Shown here in pieces: positions 22,796 through 30,249 of a DNA stretch of 32,926 nucleotides. Source of the DNA: Planctomycetota bacterium (lineage in GTDB: Bacteria; Planctomycetota; Phycisphaerae; Sedimentisphaerales; Anaerobacaceae); the NCBI GenBank assembly GCA_012719085.1, contig JAAYBA010000425.1, positions 1 to 32,926 on the forward strand, read 5' to 3'. Position 1 is the stretch's first letter. Each line of letters opens with the position of its first letter. Below the pieces are notes generated by a model. The model was given only the letters and a program-made list of their open reading frames with translations, was not told the origin of the DNA and made no database searches. The position numbers and the translations under genes are program-made.

Positions 22796-23266
22796 TCAGC
22801 CGAGCCGGCCGACCATCCGACAGACCGTTTCGAGATGGACGCGATCGACTTCGTCGAAGGCTGCCGGCTGATCGGAATCGATATCGAGCACGGCCACCAA
22901 CTCGCCCTGCGGCGCGAGCACGGGCACCACGATCTCTGAACGCGTCGAGTGCGAACAGGCGATATGGCCGGCAAACGCGCGGACGTCCGGCACGATCTGG
23001 GTCTGCCGCAGGCGAGCGGCGGCACCGCACACGCCTCGATCGAAAGAGATCTCCAGGCAACCGTGGGGCCCCTGATAGGGACCGACCTTGAGCAGCCCCG
23101 GCGCGACGACGCGATAGAATCCCGTCCAGTCGAACCACTCGAATCGATTGTGCAACTCGCACACCACCGTCGCCATGACCGCGATCAGATCGGTCTCGGC
23201 CACGATCAGCCGCTCGATGCCGCCGATGGCCTGGTCATACAACTGGTGCTTCTCGTTCGGGTCCAT
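22796..23266 (-). CDS. msrC: Free methionine-(R)-sulfoxide reductase (GAF type)
   Basis: Reduces free methionine-R-sulfoxide to methionine, a cytoplasmic oxidative-damage repair step that uses thioredoxin. The 156-residue protein is a single GAF domain. WTGFYRV near residue 47 is typical, and the three cysteines of the fRMsr group are all present in order: C70 (GCLEIS), C80 (RGVCGAA) and C104 (GHIACSH). SEIVVPV and LVAVLDIDSD complete the fold. These cysteines separate it from signalling GAF domains. ATG 23266 lies 23 nt after the DUF1028 gene stop, with weak GGAT before it, so the two are probably co-transcribed. It would share the DUF1028 promoter. Confidence 0.93.
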   Translation of the reverse strand: MDPNEKHQLYDQAIGGIERLIVAETDLIAVMATVVCELHNRFEWFDWTGFYRVVAPGLLKVGPYQGPHGCLEISFDRGVCGAAARLRQTQIVPDVRAFAGHIACSHSTRSEIVVPVLAPQGELVAVLDIDSDQPAAFDEVDRVHLETVCRMVGRLG

Positions 23267-23289
23267 TGCTTATCCGATGGCAGGACGCG

Positions 23290-24099
23290 CTACCGCTCGA
23301 TCGCGCCGTCGGCCCCAGGCGGCGGACAGGGGTGCGTAAACGGGAGGCGGCCACCCGGCCATGCCCCCTTGGCTTCGTGTTCCAGAGCCGCATATTTGCG
23401 GGCCAGTTCGATCACCGCGTCGTCGCTCTCATCGACGTACAGCTCCAGCCAATGCCCCTCGACCCCCTTCTTCGCAACGCGCATCCCCGCCGCCAGACGT
23501 CCGCGATGGTCGCCGCCGGCGCAGTCGCCGGCAACGAGCGCCGCCATCAGGCGGTCGGCGAGGCTGCCCTGCGTCTGCTCGTAGGCCCGGGCCATGGCGA
23601 AGACGACCTCACAACCGGCCAGCGTGTTGCCCTGACAGGCATAGTATCGGCCGCTGGCAGCGCCCCACCACAGACCCGATGGGTCGGCGTCGGCCGGGTT
23701 GCGGTTGGCCGCCCGGCCCGACATGTCGATGATCGCCAGTTGCCGCTTGTCCCGACGCGGGTCGTCCCGAAGCAGCTCGGCAAGGACCTGCTCGGGCAGA
23801 TGCCCCTCGGCCAGCAGGTCCAACGCCCGCTCGGCCCACGCGGGATTGTGCCAATGCTGCGTGCAGAAGGCGCCGACGCCGGCGCGCACGTACGGAACCA
23901 CCTTGCCCACCGCCGGATACCTGCTCGCCACCGCGGCGCCGCAAAGGCCCGTGTTGGGGTCGACCGCCACGATAGAAAACGTCCCGGAGACGGCCGCCGG
24001 GCAATCGCCGCTCAATCGCGCGGTGCGGGGTTCCGGACTTTGCCGGCACCCCCATGCGACCAAGGCAACGAACAGCGATATCGACAACAGCCTCTGCAT
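23290..24099 (-). CDS. DUF1028 family lipoprotein
   Basis: Exported member of DUF1028, a family with an Ntn-hydrolase-like fold and unknown substrate. The 269-residue product begins with a hydrophobic signal ending LVAWGC (C18), a non-ideal lipobox (Trp before Gly), so it is probably a lipoprotein. The domain starts at GTFSIVAVDPNTGLCGAAVASRYP (from residue 39), then GVGAFCTQHWHNP and ACQGNTLAG, all typical of the family. Most relatives start MTFSIV with the Thr next to Met; here Thr is T40, so autoproteolytic exposure would be needed if it is a nucleophile. The track adds 174 spurious residues. ATG 24099 lies so close to its promoter that the mRNA may be leaderless. Confidence 0.85.
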   Translation of the reverse strand: MQRLLSISLFVALVAWGCRQSPEPRTARLSGDCPAAVSGTFSIVAVDPNTGLCGAAVASRYPAVGKVVPYVRAGVGAFCTQHWHNPAWAERALDLLAEGHLPEQVLAELLRDDPRRDKRQLAIIDMSGRAANRNPADADPSGLWWGAASGRYYACQGNTLAGCEVVFAMARAYEQTQGSLADRLMAALVAGDCAGGDHRGRLAAGMRVAKKGVEGHWLELYVDESDDAVIELARKYAALEHEAKGAWPGGRLPFTHPCPPPGADGAIER

Positions 24100-24105
24100 G
24101 GCCTC

Positions 24106-24134
24106 TATAGACACATCCGTTGCGATTCTGTCAA
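24106..24134 (-). promoter_or_regulatory. Promoter of the DUF1028-msrC operon
   Basis: On the minus strand: TTGACA (24129-24134), 17-nt spacer, TCTATA (24106-24111); TATAGA at 24104-24109 gives a 19-nt spacer. The A of the ATG (24099) is 7 nt past the -10 box, so transcription is predicted to begin at or next to the start codon. Confidence 0.55.
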
Positions 24135-24172
24135 GCGCCCGTCCGTGCCGACGCCGACAGGAAAACGCAGAC

Positions 24173-24201
24173 TTGACCGGCCCGAAGACAGGTGATACGG
24201 T
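24173..24201 (+). promoter_or_regulatory. Promoter of the Gfo/Idh-GH/PL-mnmA unit
   Basis: TTGACC (24173-24178), 17-nt spacer, TACGGT (24196-24201). Its start near 24208 gives a leader of about 43 nt. Divergent from the DUF1028 promoter, with the two -35 boxes about 38 nt apart. Confidence 0.65.
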
Positions 24202-24250
24202 GGGACCGTCGGCATGATCCGTTCCACATGATAATAAGGAGTGGCAAACG

Positions 24251-25570
24251 ATGCAGCGCAAACTGACCCGCCGTACCTTCCTCCGCAACGCCGCCTGGGC
24301 CGGCTCAAGCCTGGTCATCCTGTCCAACAGTCGGCTGGTGCGAGGGACCTTGGCCAACAGCAAGCTCAACATCGCCGGGATCGGGATCGGCGGTCGCGGC
24401 GCCGCCAACATCCAGGGCGTGGCGAGCGAGAACCTCGTCGCCCTCTGTGACGTCGATGAGAAGCACGCGGCGGCGACGTTCGAGCAACATCCCGGCGCCA
24501 AGCGGTTCAAGGATTTCCGCAAGATGCTCGACGCGGTGCACAACCAGATCGACGCGGTCGTGATCGGCACGCCGGACCATACGCACGCCCCGGCCGGGGT
24601 GATGGCCATGAAGCTCGGCAAACACTGCTACTGTGAGAAACCGCTGACCCACAGCGTCTACGAGGCCCGGCTGATGGCGAATATCGCCCGCGAGAAGGGG
24701 CTCGTGACACAGATGGGCACGCAGATCCACGCCGAGAACAACTACCGCCGCGCCGTCGAGCTGGTGCAAAGCAACGCCATCGGCCCCGTGCGCGAGGTTC
24801 ACGTCTGGCTGGGGGCCAACTTCGACGGTCCGCCCAAGCCCACCGACATGAGCCAGCCGAACGCGCCGACCGACCATGTGCCCGTGCCGGCAGGTCTCGA
24901 CTGGGACCTCTGGCTCGGACCGGCGCCGTACCGCTTCTACAGCCCCGCCTATGCACCGTTCCACTGGCGATACTGGTGGAACTTCGCCAACGGGCAATTG
25001 GGCGACTTCTTCTGCCACTATTGCGATCTGGCCTTCTGGGCACTGAAGCTGCGGCACCCGACGACGGTCGAGGCCGAAGGACCCGTCCATCCCGAGAGCA
25101 CCGCCAAATGGACCATCGCACGACAGGAATACCCCGCTCGCGGCGACCTTCCGCCTGTGACGCTGACCTGGTATAACGGCGGCGGCTATCCAACGCTGGT
25201 CAAGGAACGGAACGTGCCGCAGTGGTCCAGTGGCGTGCTGTTTGTCGGCAGCAAGGGCATGCTGCTGGCCGACTACGGCCGGCATCAATTGCTGCCCGAG
25301 GCAGAGTTCGCGGGTTTCCAGCCGCCCGATCCATTCATTGCGAACTCCATCGGCCATCATCGCGAATGGATCGAGGCCTGCAAGTCGGGTGGGCCGACCA
25401 CATGCAATTTCGACTACTCCGGCGCGCTGACCGAGGCGGCCCTGCTGTGCAACGTGGCACTGCGCACGGGCGAGAAGCTCACATGGGACGCCGCCAACCT
25501 CAAGGCCATCGGCTGCCCGCAGGCGGATTCGTATATTCAGCGTCCCTACCGACGAGGATGGACGCTCTAA
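24251..25570 (+). CDS. Tat-exported Gfo/Idh/MocA family oxidoreductase
   Basis: NAD(P)-dependent sugar oxidoreductase-like protein of 439 residues. The N-terminus is a twin-arginine signal (LTRRTFLRNAAWAG, RR at 7-8), so it is exported folded, probably with its cofactor. The Rossmann domain opens with NIAGIGIGGRGAAN, and CEKPLTHS has the conserved catalytic Lys of the EKP motif. The C-terminal half (WDLWLGPAP, HWRYWWNFANGQLGDFFCHYCDLAFWAL) is the planctomycete-type Gfo/Idh extension. AAGGAG lies 9 nt before ATG 24251. It is 28 nt upstream of the GH/PL gene and probably co-transcribed, which suggests carbohydrate processing outside the cytoplasm. Substrate unknown. Confidence 0.93.
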   Translation: MQRKLTRRTFLRNAAWAGSSLVILSNSRLVRGTLANSKLNIAGIGIGGRGAANIQGVASENLVALCDVDEKHAAATFEQHPGAKRFKDFRKMLDAVHNQIDAVVIGTPDHTHAPAGVMAMKLGKHCYCEKPLTHSVYEARLMANIAREKGLVTQMGTQIHAENNYRRAVELVQSNAIGPVREVHVWLGANFDGPPKPTDMSQPNAPTDHVPVPAGLDWDLWLGPAPYRFYSPAYAPFHWRYWWNFANGQLGDFFCHYCDLAFWALKLRHPTTVEAEGPVHPESTAKWTIARQEYPARGDLPPVTLTWYNGGGYPTLVKERNVPQWSSGVLFVGSKGMLLADYGRHQLLPEAEFAGFQPPDPFIANSIGHHREWIEACKSGGPTTCNFDYSGALTEAALLCNVALRTGEKLTWDAANLKAIGCPQADSYIQRPYRRGWTL

Positions 25571-25598
25571 GAGGCAGCCGCAGCAGGAGACCGACGAG

Positions 25599-27767
25599 AT
25601 GAACGAACGACGGAGGACGCGAACCGGCCCCGTGTTGGGATGGGTGTTTTTGGCAATGGCGATTCTCTCGTCGGGTTGGGGCCGCGCGGCGCGGGCGGCG
25701 GCGTTGGCGCCGATCGCCCTGCACCCGGAGAACCCCCACTACTTTCTCTGGCGGGACAAGCCCACCATTCTGACCACCTCGGCCGAACACTACGGCGCGG
25801 TGCTGAATCGCGCGTTCGACTATGTCAAGTACCTCGACACGCTGCAAGCCAACGGATTCAACATGACGCGAACCTTCAGCGGCGCCTACTGCGAGCCGCC
25901 GGGCGCGTTCAACATCGAGAACAACACGCTCGCGCCGGCCAAGGGCGAACTGCTCTGTCCGTGGGCGCGCAGCGACACGCCGGGCTATGCCAACGGAGGC
26001 AACAAGTTCGACCTGACACAATGGGAGCCGGAGTACTTCCGGCGTCTGACCGACTTCGTCGCCCAGGCGGGCCGACGCGGCATCGTGGTGGAGATGGTTC
26101 TGTTCTGTCCGTTCTACGAAGACGGCATGTGGGAACTGAGCCCGATGAACGCCCGCAACAACGTCAATGACGTCGGGACTATGCCGCGCACGGAGGTCTA
26201 CACGCTCAAGCACCCCAAGCTGCTGGCGATCCAGGAGGCGATGGTCCGCAGAATCGTCGAGGCCTTGGAAGGCTTCGACAACCTCTACTACGAGATCTGC
26301 AACGAGCCGTACTTCGGCGGCGTCACCATGGACTGGCAGCACCATATCGCCGAGACCATCGCCGGCGCCGAATCGAAGTTCCAGCACAAGCACCTGATCG
26401 CGCAGAACATCGCCAACAAGGCCCAAGTCGTCGAGAACCCGAGCCCTCACGTGTCGATCTTCAACTTCCACTACGCCAAGCCGCCGGTCGCCGTGGCCCA
26501 GAACTACCACTGGGACCGCGCGATCGGCGACGATGAGACCGGGTTCGCCGGCGACGACCGGGTCAAACCGTATCGGCTCGAAGGGTGGGACTTCATCATC
26601 GCCGGCGGAGCCGTCTTCAACAATCAGGATTACTCCTTCGCCGTCGGCCATGAAGACGGCTCGGCCAGGATCAACGCGCCGGGCGGCGGCGGTCCCGAAC
26701 TCTGGCAGCAGTTGGCCATCCTTCGGGACTTCATCAACGGCTTCGATTTCATCCGGATGCGCCCGGACGATTCGGTCCTCACCTCGGATCTGCCCGACGG
26801 CACCACGGCGCGGGCGCTCGTGCAACCGAGCGTCGCCTATGCGATTTACGTCAACGGAAACAATGCAACCAGACTGACCGTCGATCTGCCCAGCGGCGCC
26901 TACAAGGCTGAATGGATCGACACCAAGACGGGGCAGATCGCGGACACCCAATCGTTCACACACGACAGTGGCCTCCATCCGCTCGATGTGCCGCCGTACA
27001 CCGACGACATCGCCCTGCGCATCGTCAGCGCCCAGCGGCCGCGACAGGGATTGCTGTTCGAAAGCGACTTCGAAACCGAAGACCTCAAGGGCTGGAAGAC
27101 GTCGGGCAACGCCCCGCGTGTCACCGGCTCCCTCGCCCGGGCCGGCCGGCAGGCCATGCAGACCTCGCTCGATCGCGACAGAGACAAGGTTTCGTACCGC
27201 ACGGAGGTCAGCGGCCCCGGCGCCGAGGTCGGCAAGGAGTACTGGTACGGCTTCAGCATCCTGTTGCCCGAAGATTACCAGCCCGACGGGATATGGGAGA
27301 TCGTGGCCCAGTGGCACGGCGTCCCCGACTTCGACATCGGCGAAGACTGGCGCAATCCCGTCATGGCGCTGTCTACGACCGGCGGCCGGTGGGGCTGGGT
27401 CAGCCGCTGGGACGCCAAACGCAACACGTTCGAAAGCGGGACTCGCCAGTACGGCGGAACGCAGCACTACGATCTTGGCCCCTACCGCAAAGGTGTCTGG
27501 ACCGACTGGGTCGTCCACGTCAAGTGGTCGTATGGACAGGACGGGTTTCTGCAAGTCTGGAGAGACGGCGACAAGGTGATCGATCAGGACGGGCCCAACG
27601 CGTTCAACGACGAGCGCGGCCCGTATTTCAAGATGGGCCTCTACAAGGGTTGGGCCGATGCCGATCGGCCCAGCGACGCCGTGAGCCGGCGCATCCTCTA
27701 CCATGACGAGTTCCGCATGGGCGGATCGAACGCCGGCTACGACGATGTTGCGCCCGGACCACGGTGA
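25599..27767 (+). CDS. Secreted glycoside hydrolase / polysaccharide lyase-like fusion
   Basis: Exported 722-residue enzyme with a signal peptide (hydrophobic about 12-34). About residues 40-390 look like a clan-A (beta/alpha)8 hydrolase: YYEICNEPYFGG holds the acid/base Glu (E236) and GDDETGF the probable nucleophile (E313). About 400-475 is a small beta domain (GAYKAEWIDTKTGQI), like the collagen-binding-type domain that often follows such hydrolases. About 485-715 resembles heparin-lyase-like polysaccharide lyases (PF14099 type): RTEVSGPGAEVGKEYWYGFSI, IWEIVAQWHGVPD, YFKMGLYKGW. Two degrading activities on one chain suggest a glycosaminoglycan- or uronic-acid-like substrate, but this is inference. 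It follows the Gfo/Idh gene by 28 nt and overlaps mnmA by 4 nt. Confidence 0.82.
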   Translation: MNERRRTRTGPVLGWVFLAMAILSSGWGRAARAAALAPIALHPENPHYFLWRDKPTILTTSAEHYGAVLNRAFDYVKYLDTLQANGFNMTRTFSGAYCEPPGAFNIENNTLAPAKGELLCPWARSDTPGYANGGNKFDLTQWEPEYFRRLTDFVAQAGRRGIVVEMVLFCPFYEDGMWELSPMNARNNVNDVGTMPRTEVYTLKHPKLLAIQEAMVRRIVEALEGFDNLYYEICNEPYFGGVTMDWQHHIAETIAGAESKFQHKHLIAQNIANKAQVVENPSPHVSIFNFHYAKPPVAVAQNYHWDRAIGDDETGFAGDDRVKPYRLEGWDFIIAGGAVFNNQDYSFAVGHEDGSARINAPGGGGPELWQQLAILRDFINGFDFIRMRPDDSVLTSDLPDGTTARALVQPSVAYAIYVNGNNATRLTVDLPSGAYKAEWIDTKTGQIADTQSFTHDSGLHPLDVPPYTDDIALRIVSAQRPRQGLLFESDFETEDLKGWKTSGNAPRVTGSLARAGRQAMQTSLDRDRDKVSYRTEVSGPGAEVGKEYWYGFSILLPEDYQPDGIWEIVAQWHGVPDFDIGEDWRNPVMALSTTGGRWGWVSRWDAKRNTFESGTRQYGGTQHYDLGPYRKGVWTDWVVHVKWSYGQDGFLQVWRDGDKVIDQDGPNAFNDERGPYFKMGLYKGWADADRPSDAVSRRILYHDEFRMGGSNAGYDDVAPGPR

Positions 27768-28819
27768 CGGCCGAAAGACACAACGTGGTCGTCGCCCTTA
27801 GCGGGGGCGTCGATAGTTCGGTCGCCGCCGCCCTGCTGCTCGAGGCGGGCCACCGTGTCCAGGGCGTGTTCATGATCACGTGCGAGCAGGGCCGCCACGC
27901 CCAGGCGGACGCCGAAGAGGTGGCCCGCCGCCTCGGCATCCCGTTGACCGTGCTGGATCTGCGCGGCGACTTCGTGCCGATTCTCGGCTACTTCTTCGAC
28001 GAATACGCCAAGGCCCGCACGCCCAATCCCTGCGTAATGTGCAATCGCCTTGTCAAGTTCGGCAAGCTCTGGGATTTCGCCCGGCAGACGGACGCCGACT
28101 TCCTCGCGACCGGCCACTATGCCAGAGTGCTTGAGCGTGACGGAGAGATGGGCCTCTACGAAGGCGCGAACCCGGCGAAGGATCAGTCCTATGCGCTGTC
28201 GATGATCCGCCGCAACGTGCTCGCCCATGTGCTGCTGCCAATAGGCGAACATTCCAAGGACCAGACCCGCCAGATCGCCGGACGACTGGCCCTGGGCACC
28301 GAGGCCAAGGCCGAGTCACAGGAGATCTGCTTCATCCCCGACGACGACTACGTCGCCTTGCTCGAACATCGCCACCCCGAGTTGGTCCAACAAGGCCAGA
28401 TCGTTGACAGCTCCGGCAAGGTTCTCGGCGCGCACGAGGGCATCCACCGTTTCACCATCGGCCAGCGGCGCGGCCTGCGCGTGGCGATGGGCGAGCCGTT
28501 CTACGTTATCGGTCTCGACGCTCGCAGCAACACAGTGATCCTGGGCCCAAAAGAAGAGGTGATGCATCGCCGCCTGGTCGCCGACGCGGTGAACTGGCTG
28601 GTCGAACCGCCGCAATCGGCCTTCCGTGCGTCCGTTAAGATCCGCTATAACGACCGAGGCAAACCGGCGACGGTGCATCCGACCGAGGACACCGTGCAAG
28701 TGGAATTCGACGAACCCAACATGGCCATCACACCGGGGCAACTCGCCGTCTTCTATTTGGACGAAGGTCCCCTGCGACGCGCCGCCGGCGCCGCCTGGAT
28801 CGAAAGAGCCGATGAATAG
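27764..28819 (+). CDS. mnmA: tRNA-specific 2-thiouridylase MnmA
   Basis: Puts sulfur on the wobble uridine (s2U34) of tRNAs for Lys, Glu and Gln, using ATP and persulfide sulfur. The 351-residue protein has the PP-loop LSGGVDSS (12-19), the first catalytic Cys C93 (NPCVMCNRLVKFG), the second C189 (ESQEICFIPDDDY), and the C-terminal domains (HRFTIGQRRGL, EVMHRRLVADAVNW). The GTG start overlaps the GH/PL stop codon as GTGA (27764-27767), so translation is probably coupled. This puts an essential-type tRNA gene on the same message as a secreted carbohydrate enzyme. No separate promoter was seen in the end of the upstream gene. Confidence 0.96.
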   Translation: MTAERHNVVVALSGGVDSSVAAALLLEAGHRVQGVFMITCEQGRHAQADAEEVARRLGIPLTVLDLRGDFVPILGYFFDEYAKARTPNPCVMCNRLVKFGKLWDFARQTDADFLATGHYARVLERDGEMGLYEGANPAKDQSYALSMIRRNVLAHVLLPIGEHSKDQTRQIAGRLALGTEAKAESQEICFIPDDDYVALLEHRHPELVQQGQIVDSSGKVLGAHEGIHRFTIGQRRGLRVAMGEPFYVIGLDARSNTVILGPKEEVMHRRLVADAVNWLVEPPQSAFRASVKIRYNDRGKPATVHPTEDTVQVEFDEPNMAITPGQLAVFYLDEGPLRRAAGAAWIERADE

Positions 28820-28861
28820 AACCAAGCCAGGCTGTATTCACACACATGAGGCGATCGAGTC

Positions 28862-28890
28862 TTGCCGCCAGACGGAAGATGCGATATAAT
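28862..28890 (+). promoter_or_regulatory. Promoter of the GT9 gene
   Basis: TTGCCG (28862-28867), 17-nt spacer, TATAAT (28885-28890), a perfect -10 box. The ATG at 28902 is 11 nt past it, so the leader would be only about 4-6 nt. The TTG start at 28890 used by the track falls inside the -10 box. Confidence 0.7.
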
Positions 28891-28901
28891 TGGTGGTCAT
28901 C

Positions 28902-29981
28902 ATGGTGCAGACCAGTAACGACATTCTGAGTTTGCTCGAAGCCGAGGGCGCCCAGGCGGCCAAGGAGGCCCAACGAGGCGTCATTCTCCAGCCCGGGGCC
29001 TTGGGTGACTGTATCCTGACGCTGCCGCTGGTCAAGGTGATGACCGAAGCGCTCGGGCTCGGCGGCGTCGACCTCGTCGGACACAGCGAGTACATCGGCA
29101 TCCTGCCGGGCCGCAGTTGCGTCAGCAGCATCCGTTCGATCGATTCGACCGAGTTGCACCGCCTGTTCGTCGAACCGGCCAAGTTTGATCTGGCCGACCG
29201 CGACCCCCTCATCAACACGTTCGCCGACTACGCATGGATCGTCACATTCCTCGGAGAGCCGGACGGACCCTTCGAGCAGAACCTGATCTTCACGGCCAAT
29301 TGCAGCCACAGCGCCGAGATCATCACCCTGTCGCTCAAGCCGCCTCACGACGCCGCCCAGCACGTCGCCGAGCACTACGTCCGCCAGTTCGCCCGCCAGA
29401 GCGGCCTGCCGCAGAACCGCGCCAGCATCGCCGCGACCGAACCGCTGATCCGTGTCACCGACGCCGATCGCGAACGAGGACTCGAACTGCTCGAACAAAG
29501 GGACATCGATCCGTCCAAGCGACTGGTGGTGATCCACCCTGGCAGCGGCGGACGCCACAAATGCTGGCATATCAGCAATTTTCTCCGCATCGCGCAAACA
29601 CTTCGCGACGACGGAATCGAGGTCCTGTTCCTGCTCGGACCGGCGGAGGTGGAACGCTTTGAGAGCATCGACAAGGCGCGTCTGTATGGCGCCGCCCGGT
29701 GCATTGCACATCTTTCGCTCAGCCAGGTCGTCGATCTCCTGGCCTGCACGGATGCCGTCGTGGGCAATGACAGCGGCGTCACACACCTTGCCGCCGGGAT
29801 GGGATTGCGTACGCTTGCCCTGTTCGGTCCGACCGATCCGGCCCTGTACAAACCCATCGGGCCGGCGGTCACGGTCCTTCGGGACCCGCACGATCGATTC
29901 ACCCGGCAGCCCAATCCCGATCTCCAGAAGGCCGTCGTCGAGGCCATTCTCGCGCCCCCTTCCGATGGCCCCATGCACTAA
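28902..29981 (+). CDS. GT9 glycosyltransferase (heptosyltransferase family)
   Basis: Cytoplasmic GT-B transferase of the ADP-heptose:LPS heptosyltransferase family, 359 residues, likely adding a sugar to lipopolysaccharide core or another glycan. RGVILQPGALGDCILTLPLV near the N-terminus is the GT9 opening (GDxxLTLP). The C-terminal half has VVIHPGSGGRHKCWHISNFLRIA and VGNDSGVTHLAAGMGLRTLALFGPTDP, the family's nucleotide-sugar site. No TM segment or signal is present. ATG 28902 is chosen because upstream starts lie in the promoter; GGTGG gives a poor ribosome site, and the transcript is almost leaderless. Donor and acceptor cannot be told. It stands alone between mnmA and the LamG gene. Confidence 0.9.
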   Translation: MVQTSNDILSLLEAEGAQAAKEAQRGVILQPGALGDCILTLPLVKVMTEALGLGGVDLVGHSEYIGILPGRSCVSSIRSIDSTELHRLFVEPAKFDLADRDPLINTFADYAWIVTFLGEPDGPFEQNLIFTANCSHSAEIITLSLKPPHDAAQHVAEHYVRQFARQSGLPQNRASIAATEPLIRVTDADRERGLELLEQRDIDPSKRLVVIHPGSGGRHKCWHISNFLRIAQTLRDDGIEVLFLLGPAEVERFESIDKARLYGAARCIAHLSLSQVVDLLACTDAVVGNDSGVTHLAAGMGLRTLALFGPTDPALYKPIGPAVTVLRDPHDRFTRQPNPDLQKAVVEAILAPPSDGPMH

Positions 29982-30097
29982 TCGGCCTGTCCTGCACACG
30001 GCAACCCTGTTTTTCGAACGGGTCTTCCACAGACGCCGGGGCGAGACGGCTGGTGCCGATCCGGGAGGCGTCTTCACCGCCCACTGAGCCGACTGCC

Positions 30098-30126
30098 TTG
30101 ACCCCTGCCGGTGAAGACACTAAGAT
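30098..30126 (+). promoter_or_regulatory. Promoter of the LamG-discoidin gene
   Basis: TTGACC (30098-30103), 17-nt spacer, TAAGAT (30121-30126). The leader to ATG 30250 is about 117 nt. Upstream, AGACGCC (30031-30037) and GGCGTCT (30067-30073) form a loose inverted repeat. Confidence 0.55.
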
Positions 30127-30249
30127 GAAATGTGAAAGTGAAGAAAATGGGGATTCTACGACAGGTGTGTTGCCTGCCTGGACAGGTCGCGGTCGAAAGG
30201 TCCGACCCGTCACGATTCCTGTTTGTCGCTTGCTGTAAGGAGGACTGTC

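Noticed and set aside
25500-27704. A 734-codon minus-strand ORF
   Set aside because: Shadow of the GH/PL gene; composition is typical of an antisense frame.
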